This document shows, piece after piece, positions 1 to 5,316 of a stretch of DNA of 7,347 nucleotides (positions are counted from its first letter, which is position 1; every line of letters begins with the position of its first letter). This DNA comes from Methanoregula sp. Lineage in GTDB: Archaea; Halobacteriota; Methanomicrobia; Methanomicrobiales; Methanospirillaceae. The DNA lies in contig PNBP01000071.1 in the NCBI GenBank assembly GCA_003136075.1, forward strand, positions 8,060 to 15,406. Reading direction: 5' to 3'. The position numbers were made by a program, and so were the translations under genes. The notes beneath the pieces were generated by a model. The model was not told where the DNA came from. It ran no database searches and was given only the letters and a program-made list of their open reading frames with translations.

Positions 1-622
1 TAGTAATGTCGAAATGATTGCATTACCTGCAAATATCGGGAATCCATTGGCGGGGCAGACCGTTGCCGGTTACATTGAGATTACCCCAATCGGCATCAAC
101 CCTGACATCATCGGACCCGGTAGTATCACGTTCTCTGTGAACGGACAATGGCTGAGTGATCATGGTGTGAACCCTGCCAATATCGTCCTGATGCGGGATC
201 ACGAGGGTCAATGGACGACGTTGCCTACCACGTTTGATCACCAGACCGGGAATACCTATTATTTCGATGCGACAACGCCGGGTTTCTCGTATTATGCCAT
301 TGTCGCGCAAACGCCGGGAACTATCACAAATGCGACTGCGTCATCTTCGGTAAGTTCCGTTGTTCAGACCATTACTCCGGTATTTACTACGATACCGGTT
401 TCAAAACTACATGTCCAGAACCCTGTTATGACGAAACCAGTTCCAACCACAACGACAATTGCACCAGCGGTAATCTCACCAATATTTGGATCTCCACTTA
501 CGCTTGCCATCGCTGGTGTGGTTGGCATCGTTATCCTTATCGGAGTAGGTTTCCTTGTCCGCCGGTGGTGGATCCGCAGGCAGAACCCGATCCTGTTTAA
601 AGATACCCCCTTTTTCCGGTGA
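1..622 (+). CDS. C-terminal part of a surface protein with PGF-pre-PGF-like domain and C-terminal membrane anchor (5' end outside window)
   Basis: The reading frame is open to the left edge (codons before the ATG at 14 read S-N-V-E), so this is the 3' end of a longer gene. Counting from that ATG, residues 20-99 resemble the archaeal PGF-pre-PGF domain: a beta-rich stretch, the segment ITFSVNGQWLSDHGVNPANI, and the closing TTPGFSYYAIVAQ. Family members are exported surface proteins, often large and multidomain. Residues 100-159 form a Thr/Ser/Pro-rich linker, typical of a glycosylated cell-surface stalk. Residues about 162-182 are one hydrophobic helix, followed by the basic tail RRWWIRRQ and about 12 more residues. 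The anchor therefore looks like an outside-to-inside membrane helix. No PGF tripeptide sits directly before this helix, so it does not look like an archaeosortase-processed PGF-CTERM tail. The function of the missing N-terminal part cannot be inferred. Confidence 0.82.
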   Translation, partial: SNVEMIALPANIGNPLAGQTVAGYIEITPIGINPDIIGPGSITFSVNGQWLSDHGVNPANIVLMRDHEGQWTTLPTTFDHQTGNTYYFDATTPGFSYYAIVAQTPGTITNATASSSVSSVVQTITPVFTTIPVSKLHVQNPVMTKPVPTTTTIAPAVISPIFGSPLTLAIAGVVGIVILIGVGFLVRRWWIRRQNPILFKDTPFFR

Positions 623-630
623 GAGGGGGG
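606..630 (+). terminator. G/C hairpin spanning the stop codon of the surface protein gene
   Basis: CCCCCT (606-611) can pair with AGGGGG (624-629), giving a 6-bp GC-rich stem. The 12-nt loop contains the stop codon TGA at 620-622. It is followed about 30 nt later by a T-rich tract. Archaeal termination depends mainly on the U-tract, so the hairpin is only supporting evidence. Confidence 0.4.
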
Positions 631-651
631 TTCAAACTTCAGCCCTTGCAT

Positions 652-668
652 TATCTTATTTTTAAAAA
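652..668. terminator. Bidirectional T5A5 terminator tract between convergent genes
   Basis: TTTTTAAAAA at 659-668 gives a run of five T on each strand between the 3' ends of the surface protein gene (+) and fen1 (-). Reading minus-strand transcription, the T-run lies 6 nt after the fen1 stop codon. Reading plus, it lies within a wider T-rich stretch starting near 651. Oligo-T tracts are the main intrinsic termination signal in archaea, so one element probably serves both genes. Confidence 0.55.
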
Positions 669-673
669 GGATT

Positions 674-1675
674 TCAAAACCACCCTTCAAGCGTCTTCTG
701 CCCTGCCTTAACCGCATACGCTTCAAGGGCCTTGTTCACCCGATCTTCGGAGAAATCATACCCGTCGCAAAGCATCTTCTTTATCCCCTCGCTGTCCGGG
801 TGATTCCATGACAGGGTATAGTCACTCGTCACCGGAGGATGGAGAAACAGGTCAATGACCGGGACTGGATCAAAGTCCGGCTGGCTCTCTTTGAGTTTTG
901 CTTCAAACTCGCCCTTCTGTACCAGTTTCAGGCCTGTCTTGGGGCCGACACCATGGACCCCGGCATTGAAATCAGTTCCCACAAGGATACCTATCTGGAT
1001 CAACTGTTCGCGGGAGATATGCAGCCCGGAGAGCACATCGGCAAGGACGATCCGCTCCAGGTTGACCGTGATCGTCCGGCCCCGGATCTTCCGTTTGCCG
1101 GTAATGGTCAGGTTCCGGGCAAGTGTCGGGGAGCCAAACAAAAGTGTATCATAATCCTGCGATACCGCATACCGGGCATCGCCTTTTGCCACCATATATG
1201 CTGCCTGTGCCTCCCCCTCGCCCGGAGCCTGTATCACCGGAATACCCATCAACCGGAGAAGTTCTTTTGAGGTCGCAAGAATGGTCGCATCCACGCGGGT
1301 GGATGACCGTGCCTGCTTGTATGCCTCTGCCTCGTCTCCGCGCTGGAGTGCCTCCATCCAGCGCTCTCCTGCAGTATCGCGGACTTTCCGGCGGGCATTA
1401 ATCCTAGCCTGCTTTAAATCCGTTGGCACGCCATCAAATACAAAGACCGGTTTTATCCCTTTCCCTAAAAAATTCGAGATCCGGAAAAGGATGCCGGAGA
1501 GGTGGGATGTAACCCGGCCGTTGCGGTCCATCAGCGGGGTGCCGTCCGGCTGCCGGATGATGGTAAGGAACTGGTAGAGGGTATTATTTGCATCGACTGC
1601 CGCAACTCCTCCAAGGCTTTCCCATTCGACCGGAGTCTTATAATCCGCGATAATGTCCCGTAAAGCAACACCCAT
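674..1675 (-). CDS. fen: Flap endonuclease 1 (FEN1), archaeal
   Basis: Structure-specific 5' nuclease that removes RNA-primed 5' flaps during Okazaki fragment maturation and acts in base-excision repair, working with PCNA and DNA ligase. The 333-residue length is normal for archaeal FEN1. The N-terminus MGVALRDII matches the family, which selects the ATG at 1675 over an in-frame ATG six codons upstream. A GGTGA SD site at 1680-1684 supports this. Metal-binding acidic residues are all visible: D28 (AAVDAN), D81 (FVFDG), E153 and E155 (GEGEAQAAY), D174 and D176 (SQDYDTLL) and D235 (GTDFNAG). A helix-hairpin-helix-like GVHGVGPKTGLKLV follows at 239-252. The C-terminus QKTLEGWF (326-333) is a complete PCNA-interacting PIP box. 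The gene is second in a probable two-gene unit behind a small membrane protein, 33 bp downstream of it. Confidence 0.97.
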   Translation of the reverse strand: MGVALRDIIADYKTPVEWESLGGVAAVDANNTLYQFLTIIRQPDGTPLMDRNGRVTSHLSGILFRISNFLGKGIKPVFVFDGVPTDLKQARINARRKVRDTAGERWMEALQRGDEAEAYKQARSSTRVDATILATSKELLRLMGIPVIQAPGEGEAQAAYMVAKGDARYAVSQDYDTLLFGSPTLARNLTITGKRKIRGRTITVNLERIVLADVLSGLHISREQLIQIGILVGTDFNAGVHGVGPKTGLKLVQKGEFEAKLKESQPDFDPVPVIDLFLHPPVTSDYTLSWNHPDSEGIKKMLCDGYDFSEDRVNKALEAYAVKAGQKTLEGWF

Positions 1676-1679
1676 TGTT

Positions 1680-1684
1680 TCACC
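1680..1684 (-). promoter_or_regulatory. Shine-Dalgarno site for fen1
   Basis: On the minus strand GGTGA lies four bases before the ATG at 1675. It matches the 16S-complementary consensus and decides the fen1 start in favour of MGVALRD. Confidence 0.6.
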
Positions 1685-1691
1685 GTCCCAC

Positions 1692-1702
1692 AAAAAGAAA
1701 AA
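1692..1702 (-). terminator. T-rich tract between the membrane protein gene and fen1
   Basis: The minus strand reads TTTTTCTTTTT here, 7 nt after the stop codon of the upstream membrane protein gene and just before the fen1 SD site. It could cause full or partial termination, reducing read-through into fen1. Position and composition are seen directly; activity is inferred. Confidence 0.4.
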
Positions 1703-1708
1703 CCCGGA

Positions 1709-2023
1709 TTACTTGTATGCCCGTTTGGACATTTCAGTAACCAGCTCATCCAGGTGCGTGATCGCCATATCGTATTTCTGTGCCATCCGGCTTGAGATTT
1801 CCTCTAAGTTTGAGCGCAGCATCCGCTCGCGGGATATGACATTCTGTTCCAGACGCCGTACCTTGATCTGCAGGGAAAGGAAAAGCCCGCCCAGCGAAAG
1901 CATCATCAGGACTGCCGCGATCGCAATCGTAAGATCCTGCCAGAAACGGAGGATGAGGACGAGCGTGGAGATAATCATGACGATGGTGAGCAGGATATCA
2001 ATAAGATACTCACGTATGTCCAT
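1709..2023 (-). CDS. Small membrane protein with two helices and a coiled-coil tail, unknown function
   Basis: I do not recognise a named family. From the ATG at 2023 the protein has 104 residues. Two hydrophobic helices occupy roughly residues 7-25 (LIDILLTIVMIISTLVLIL) and 31-51 (LTIAIAAVLMMLSLGGLFL), with only a short polar turn between them. A highly charged segment of about 50 residues follows, with heptad-like spacing of L/I/M (VRRLEQNV, LRSNLEEISSRM), predicted as a coiled coil. This suggests a helical hairpin in the membrane with a cytoplasmic oligomerising tail. An in-frame ATG at 2044 would add seven residues (MPSSSKS). I prefer 2023 because neither ATG has an SD site, and an AT-box at 2046-2054 lies about 26 bp upstream of 2023, fitting a leaderless mRNA. 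It is divergent from the presenilin-like gene and upstream of fen1. Confidence 0.75.
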   Translation of the reverse strand: MDIREYLIDILLTIVMIISTLVLILRFWQDLTIAIAAVLMMLSLGGLFLSLQIKVRRLEQNVISRERMLRSNLEEISSRMAQKYDMAITHLDELVTEMSKRAYK

Positions 2024-2045
2024 GCTTTTAGATGATGAAGGCATA

Positions 2046-2054
2046 CTAATTAAG
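2046..2054 (-). promoter_or_regulatory. TATA-like box for the coiled-coil membrane protein gene
   Basis: The minus strand reads CTTAATTAG, centred about 26 bp upstream of the ATG at 2023, the spacing expected for leaderless archaeal transcription. It would be inside the leader, and so useless, if the ATG at 2044 were used. Confidence 0.4.
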
Positions 2055-2068
2055 CTAACTATCTGTCC

Positions 2069-2072
2069 GGAG
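2069..2072 (+). promoter_or_regulatory. Shine-Dalgarno site for the presenilin-like protease
   Basis: GGAG lies 7 nt before the ATG at 2080. A leader is therefore expected, so the promoter should lie inside the start of the divergent gene. CTTTTAG around 2025-2031 is a weak TATA candidate. Confidence 0.5.
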
Positions 2073-2079
2073 AACCGTT

Positions 2080-2973
2080 ATGGACTATAAAAAAATTATA
2101 CCGTTCCTTGCCATGCCCATCCTTCTGCTCGCCGTAGAAGCGGGTTCGATCCTGCTCTCCCTTCCCATCCAGGCAGCAGGACTTGTTGCGTTTGATAACC
2201 CAAACTCGGTTGTAAACCCGATCATTTTTGTCGTGATTCTTCTCGCGTTCACCGGGCTCCTTTTGCTCCTCATAAAATATAACCTGAAAAAAGTGATCTC
2301 TGCGGTCATCGGTATCTCCATCTTCCTGACGTTTGGGTATATTTTTACCGCCCTTGTCACGATGGTGATGGGAACAACTGACGCAGCAATCGTGGTTATG
2401 CTCATCCTTTCTGTGCTTGCGACAGTTGCCCTGTATGCATACCCGGAATGGTATGTCATCGACATTCTTGGCATTTTTATTGGGGCGGGTGTTGCGTCGA
2501 TCTTTGGTGTATCGCTCAATATCTGGCCGGTTATTGTGCTCCTTGTCATCCTCGCGGTATATGACGCGATTTCGGTGTACAAGACCCGGCACATGATCAC
2601 TCTTGCAGAAGGAGTCATCGATTTAAAATCGCCGATCCTCTTTGTCATTCCCAAGCGCCGCAGCTACTCGTTTATCCGCGAAGGTGTCGGAAAACTGGAT
2701 GAAGGCGGGGAACGGTCGGCATTTATTATGGGCATGGGAGACCTGATCATGCCGTCCATCCTAGTTGTTTCGGCAAATGTCTTTTCAAAAAGTGACCGGT
2801 TATTTGGGGCGATCAACCTGCCCGCACTCGGTGCGATTATCGGGTCGCTTGTCGGTCTTGTCGTCCTTTTGTACTTTGTCACGTCAGGACGCCCGCAGGC
2901 CGGTCTGCCGCCATTAAACGGCGGCACGATTATTGGGTTTCTGGTGGGCTGGGCTCTTGTCGGCTTTGTATAA
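2080..2973 (+). CDS. Presenilin/signal peptide peptidase family intramembrane aspartyl protease (archaeal PSH)
   Basis: Intramembrane-cleaving GxGD aspartyl protease that cuts transmembrane helices within the lipid bilayer. It is the archaeal counterpart of presenilin (gamma-secretase catalytic subunit) and signal peptide peptidase. The 297-residue protein is almost entirely hydrophobic and fits about nine helices. The two catalytic aspartates are visible: Y161-D162 in LAVYDAISVY (TM6) and G218-M-G-D221 in MGMGDLIMP (TM7). The hydrophilic loop at about 168-212 (TLAEGVIDLKSP, PKRRSYSF) is typical of the family. The conserved PAL-type segment before the last helix reads GLPPLNGG (275-282), so Pro-Pro-Leu replaces Pro-Ala-Leu; a literal LPAL occurs earlier, at 247-250. 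A homologue from Methanoculleus marisnigri is the structurally studied PSH. The start is supported by an SD site. The last 44 bp overlap the convergent GTPase gene. The physiological substrate is unknown. Confidence 0.93.
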   Translation: MDYKKIIPFLAMPILLLAVEAGSILLSLPIQAAGLVAFDNPNSVVNPIIFVVILLAFTGLLLLLIKYNLKKVISAVIGISIFLTFGYIFTALVTMVMGTTDAAIVVMLILSVLATVALYAYPEWYVIDILGIFIGAGVASIFGVSLNIWPVIVLLVILAVYDAISVYKTRHMITLAEGVIDLKSPILFVIPKRRSYSFIREGVGKLDEGGERSAFIMGMGDLIMPSILVVSANVFSKSDRLFGAINLPALGAIIGSLVGLVVLLYFVTSGRPQAGLPPLNGGTIIGFLVGWALVGFV

Positions 2974-3898
2974 ATGCGGGTTTGAACACGAGGAGTTCTG
3001 ACAACACCTTGTCAACTCCCTCTTTTGTTTGTGTTGACATGGACAGGTACTTGTCGTCTACTACGATGTCTGATTTGTTCGCCACAACAACAAGAGGCAC
3101 TTTTACCATATCTTTCACTTCGTCAAGCAGCCTCAGCTGAACGTCCATCGGGTACCCGCAATGCTCTGACGGGTCGAGAATAAAGAGGATAACATTAGCG
3201 ACGTTCATCATCGCGGACAGCGCCTGCTTCTCGATTGCGTTGCGCTCTTCTGCAGGACGATCCAGAATACCCGGTGTATCAACAAACTGGATCCGGTGAC
3301 GGCCGTCCTCGCGGTGGCCGACGATAATGCTTTTTGTGGTAAACGGGTAGCATGCGATCTGGGGGTCAGCGGAAGAGACCAGCCGGATAAATGAGGATTT
3401 TCCCACGTTGGGGTAACCGGCAATGACAATGGTATAGGCATCTTCGACATGAGGTAGTTTCCGGAGCACGTTTCGCACGTCGTTTAAGAACCGCAGGTCT
3501 TTATCAATCTGGTGCACCATAGAGGCAAGCCGGGCAACCGCCCGCTTCCGTAACACCAGTGTTTCTTCCGAATGCCGGGACTCAATTGCCAGCTGGTTGC
3601 CCACCATCTTCGTATGCTTTGCCGCCCAGCCAACGGCCCCCAATGACTGTTTTATGTTGTCAATACCGTAGAGGATGTCAGCCAGTTCCCGGTAAAATGG
3701 CGGTATCTGGTCAAATTCGGGAAATCCACGGATAATATATACCAGCCGGTCATGGATCGCTGCGCCAACCGCCCGTACAAACTCTTCATTTGCGCGCTCC
3801 TTGTTCGTCTTCTCTTTCATCTTCTTTGCTGCACGGCGGAAACTCCGGTCAAGGATTTCATCCGCCGTCGGCACGGTTGGCATTTTTTCGAATTCCAC
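2930..3898 (-). CDS. NOG1-like GTPase (Obg/NOG superfamily)
   Basis: TRAFAC-class GTPase of the NOG1 branch; eukaryotic relatives act in 60S ribosomal subunit assembly, and a ribosome role is likely here by homology. Numbering from the GTG at 3898 (322 residues): a helical N-terminal domain (about 1-150) opens with FEKMPTVPTADEILDRSFRR, typical of the family. The G1/P-loop is GYPNVGKSS (161-169), G2 threonines lie in PFTTK (185-189), G3 is DTPG (207-210) and G4 is NKSD (274-277). The segment DPSEHCGYP (242-250) is characteristic of NOG1. Start choice is uncertain: TTG at 3907, GTG at 3898 and ATG at 3883 are in frame and none has a clear SD site. GTG keeps the FEKMPTVP start. The C-terminal tail SPPETQ is encoded antisense to the last helix of the presenilin-like gene. 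Confidence 0.92.
   Translation of the reverse strand: MEFEKMPTVPTADEILDRSFRRAAKKMKEKTNKERANEEFVRAVGAAIHDRLVYIIRGFPEFDQIPPFYRELADILYGIDNIKQSLGAVGWAAKHTKMVGNQLAIESRHSEETLVLRKRAVARLASMVHQIDKDLRFLNDVRNVLRKLPHVEDAYTIVIAGYPNVGKSSFIRLVSSADPQIACYPFTTKSIIVGHREDGRHRIQFVDTPGILDRPAEERNAIEKQALSAMMNVANVILFILDPSEHCGYPMDVQLRLLDEVKDMVKVPLVVVANKSDIVVDDKYLSMSTQTKEGVDKVLSELLVFKPAFIQSRQEPSPPETQ
2992..3031 (+). terminator. Hairpin plus T-rich tract downstream of the presenilin-like gene
   Basis: GGAGT (2992-2996) and TGACAA (2999-3004) pair with TTGTCA (3009-3014) and ACTCC (3015-3019). This gives an 11-bp stem with a 2-nt bulge (TC) and loop CACC. CTCTTTTGTTTG follows directly. It begins 19 nt after the stop codon and lies inside the antisense GTPase coding sequence. 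Confidence 0.5.
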
Positions 3899-3910
3899 AA
3901 AACTCAAACC

Positions 3911-3918
3911 TATATATT
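3911..3918. promoter_or_regulatory. TATA box of the CBS regulator gene, possibly shared with the GTPase gene
   Basis: TATATATT lies 28-35 bp upstream of the ATG at 3946, which has no SD site, so a leaderless transcript is likely. The core TATATA is symmetric and could also fire towards the divergent GTPase gene, with initiation near 3888. That would favour the GTPase ATG at 3883. Confidence 0.6.
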
Positions 3919-3926
3919 CATAGAGT

Positions 3927-3934
3927 GTTATAAC
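3927..3934. promoter_or_regulatory. Palindromic GTTATAAC, candidate second TATA element or operator
   Basis: This is a perfect 8-bp palindrome containing TTATAA. Read on the minus strand it is centred about 26 bp before position 3905, so it could drive the GTPase gene from the TTG/GTG region. Read on plus it lies between the TATA box and start of the regulator gene, where a bound repressor would block initiation. Confidence 0.35.
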
Positions 3935-3945
3935 GTCTTATCGTT

Positions 3946-4824
3946 ATGGACTTGTCCCTGATCCAGAAAGACATCTTAATCACCCTTATTACGCTGTATC
4001 ACCAGCAGTCCCATTCCATCAAAGGCGAGGAGATTGCTGACTTGATCCAGCGCAATCCGGGAACTGTGCGCAACCAGATGCAATCCTTAAAGGCAATTGG
4101 TCTGGTTGATGGGGTACCGGGTCCAAAAGGGGGATATATCCCCACAGAAACGGCGTACCGGGAACTCAACCTGAACACCACGGGTGTGGATTATGATGTC
4201 AAGATCAGCCGGGACGGAAAAGAGGTTAAGGGGGCACATGTCCAGGAGATCGATTTCACCACGCTCTGCCACCCGGATGTCTGTCATGCGGTGATCAAAC
4301 TGGTCGGGAGCTCCAAAATTTTCAATATCGGAGACCAGATCACCATTGGCCCGACACCGGTAAACAAGCTCCTGATACGGGGAGAAGTGTTCGGTAAGGA
4401 TGAAGCAAAGCAATCGCTTCTTATCGCGACTTCAGAGATGTTCTCGCTCCCAAAAAAGCCAATCCGGCATTATATGAGCAGCCCTCTTAAAGTCCTGAAG
4501 AGTACGGACACTATCCGCGATGCGATCAGGCTGTTCAATATCAACCACTTTCATGGTGCCCCGGTTATTGACCGGGAAAAACTGGTCGGTATCGTCACTA
4601 TGAGTGATATCATCAAGGCTCTGGACGCCGGGCTCCCGATGGAGACCAGACTTTCTGGCGTCATGACGACAAATGTTGTTGAAGCACCCTCTGATACCCG
4701 GCTCTTTGAAGTGATCCGGCGGTTCAAGGAACGGGAGATTGGGCGACTGATTGTTGTTGAAGAGGGAAAACCCGTGGGGATCATCACGCAATCGGATATT
4801 ATCCGGGTGTTCCCCGCATTATAA
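3946..4824 (+). CDS. Transcriptional regulator with N-terminal winged helix and C-terminal CBS domain pair (COG2524-like)
   Basis: Predicted DNA-binding regulator sensing an adenosyl ligand (AMP, ATP, SAM or similar) through tandem CBS domains. Residues about 4-67 form the winged helix, with recognition-helix region NPGTVRNQMQSLKAIGLV (37-54) and wing GPKGGYIPT. Residues about 78-165 are a middle domain containing C108-HPDV-C113-H114. CBS1 spans about 170-229, ending in GIVTMSD (215-221). CBS2 spans about 234-292, ending in GIITQSD (278-284). The Asp in each GI(V/I)T-x-SD motif is the usual ribose-binding position. Length (292 residues) fits archaeal winged-helix/CBS proteins. The start ATG has a TATA box at leaderless spacing. 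Its target genes and ligand cannot be read from the sequence. It may regulate itself and the divergent GTPase gene, an inference from the short shared promoter. Confidence 0.9.
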   Translation: MDLSLIQKDILITLITLYHQQSHSIKGEEIADLIQRNPGTVRNQMQSLKAIGLVDGVPGPKGGYIPTETAYRELNLNTTGVDYDVKISRDGKEVKGAHVQEIDFTTLCHPDVCHAVIKLVGSSKIFNIGDQITIGPTPVNKLLIRGEVFGKDEAKQSLLIATSEMFSLPKKPIRHYMSSPLKVLKSTDTIRDAIRLFNINHFHGAPVIDREKLVGIVTMSDIIKALDAGLPMETRLSGVMTTNVVEAPSDTRLFEVIRRFKEREIGRLIVVEEGKPVGIITQSDIIRVFPAL

Positions 4825-4836
4825 CGGGACGTTGCC

Positions 4837-4843
4837 TTTTTTT
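4837..4843 (+). terminator. T7 terminator tract after the CBS regulator gene
   Basis: Seven consecutive T begin 12 nt after the stop codon TAA (4822-4824), preceded by GTTGCC. This is the expected archaeal oligo-T termination signal. Confidence 0.55.
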
Positions 4844-4876
4844 AATGGTACCGGGCTCTGTTTAAATCCTCTTTTC

Positions 4877-4969
4877 TTTGGCATTCACAAATTCTCTGCA
4901 AAAGTTACGAAACGAACCCTGATTACCGATTTCTCAAAATCGGTTGCACTATAGCATCAGAATGCCAAA
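4877..4969. repeat. Nested inverted repeats (possible structured RNA or paired operator)
   Basis: The outer arms TTTGGCATTC (4877-4886) and GAATGCCAAA (4960-4969) are a perfect 10-bp inverted repeat. The innermost part, ACCGATTT (4925-4932) and AAATCGGT (4937-4944), is a perfect 8-bp stem closed by loop CTCA. TGCAA (4897-4901) and TTGCA (4944-4948) can add a middle helix, sharing one base with the inner stem. The pairings nest, so the 93 nt can fold as one unit. Whether it is transcribed, and from which strand, is unknown. Alternatives are an RNA gene, a 5' leader element of the PRC-barrel gene (unlikely if that gene is leaderless) or protein-binding sites. Confidence 0.5.
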
Positions 4970-5031
4970 AACCCTGAAAATGATGAATTATTCCTTAAAA
5001 TAACGGATTTGGCACCTCTATTTCAGATCAC

Positions 5032-5041
5032 TTTAAATATT
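5032..5041 (+). promoter_or_regulatory. TATA box of the PRC-barrel gene
   Basis: TTTAAATATT is centred about 26 bp upstream of the ATG at 5062, and no SD site is present between them (the spacer is T-rich). Leaderless transcription starting at the ATG is the simplest reading. Confidence 0.65.
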
Positions 5042-5061
5042 AATAAATCGACATTTTTTTC

Positions 5062-5316
5062 ATGACTCGCATCTTTGCCCGCACACTATCACGAAAAAAG
5101 GTTATGAGCAATGACGGTAAGCTTATCGGAACGCTCAAAAATATCCGGGTTGATTTTGATTCAGGGCAGGTTCTCGAGATGATCGTTCACCCTGACCAGA
5201 CGTTTGTCACGGATGGTTACACTCTTGAGGATGACAAACTGCTCATCATCCCGTTTGAGTCGGTAAAAGATATCAAGGACTATATTGTGGTTGACCGCTA
5301 CCTTGCACGAAGGTAA
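5062..5316 (+). CDS. PRC-barrel domain protein
   Basis: Small archaeal stand-alone PRC-barrel protein of 84 residues, close to the usual length of about 75-90. The PRC-barrel fold also occurs in photosynthetic reaction centre subunit H and in the ribosome-maturation factor RimM. Single-domain archaeal copies are very common in methanogens, but their role is not firmly established. Visible family features are FARTLSRKKVMSNDGKLIG at the start, the central VDFDSGQVLEMIVHPD and the closing [20 protein letters not shown]. It has no membrane segment or signal peptide, so it is cytoplasmic. The strong TATA box at leaderless spacing suggests a monocistronic gene. Its 3' end overlaps the convergent phosphatase gene by 19 bp. 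Confidence 0.9.
   Translation: MTRIFARTLSRKKVMSNDGKLIGTLKNIRVDFDSGQVLEMIVHPDQTFVTDGYTLEDDKLLIIPFESVKDIKDYIVVDRYLARR

Larger units (their letters stand above)
4825..5061. other. AT-rich intergenic region with structured element and promoter
   Basis: This 237-bp stretch is the longest non-coding region in the window. It holds the T7 tract of the upstream gene, the nested inverted repeats at 4877-4969, a further TTTGGCA copy at 5008-5014 and the TATA box of the PRC-barrel gene. Short ORFs crossing it show no recognisable protein and overlap the flanking gene out of frame. I see no tRNA. Confidence 0.7.

Noticed and set aside
839..1270. 143-residue plus-strand ORF opposite fen1
   Set aside because: fen1 has all its active-site residues in the opposite strand, and the plus-strand ORF has no start signal or recognisable domain.
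674..1693. Longer fen1 starting at 1693
   Set aside because: The added residues MWDGET are not typical of FEN1, and the SD site lies immediately before the ATG at 1675.
2059..2654. Two long minus-strand ORFs (2059-2592 and 2085-2654) opposite the presenilin-like gene
   Set aside because: They are antisense shadows of a hydrophobic-rich gene. Translations are Arg/Asp/His- or Thr/Ile-rich without recognisable features, and the plus strand has intact catalytic motifs.
4751..4954. Small plus-strand ORF entering the intergenic region
   Set aside because: It starts inside the CBS regulator gene in another frame, runs over the T7 tract and part of the inverted repeat, and gives no recognisable protein.
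4877..4969. The inverted repeats as a miniature transposable element (MITE)
   Set aside because: No target-site duplication flanks the 10-bp arms, and no transposase or second copy is seen in the window.
4973..5030. Possible box C/D RNA: ATGATGA near 4980 resembles a C box
   Set aside because: No CTGA D box follows at suitable spacing on the same strand, and the only nearby CTGA lies upstream. The minus strand has only an imperfect C-like sequence.
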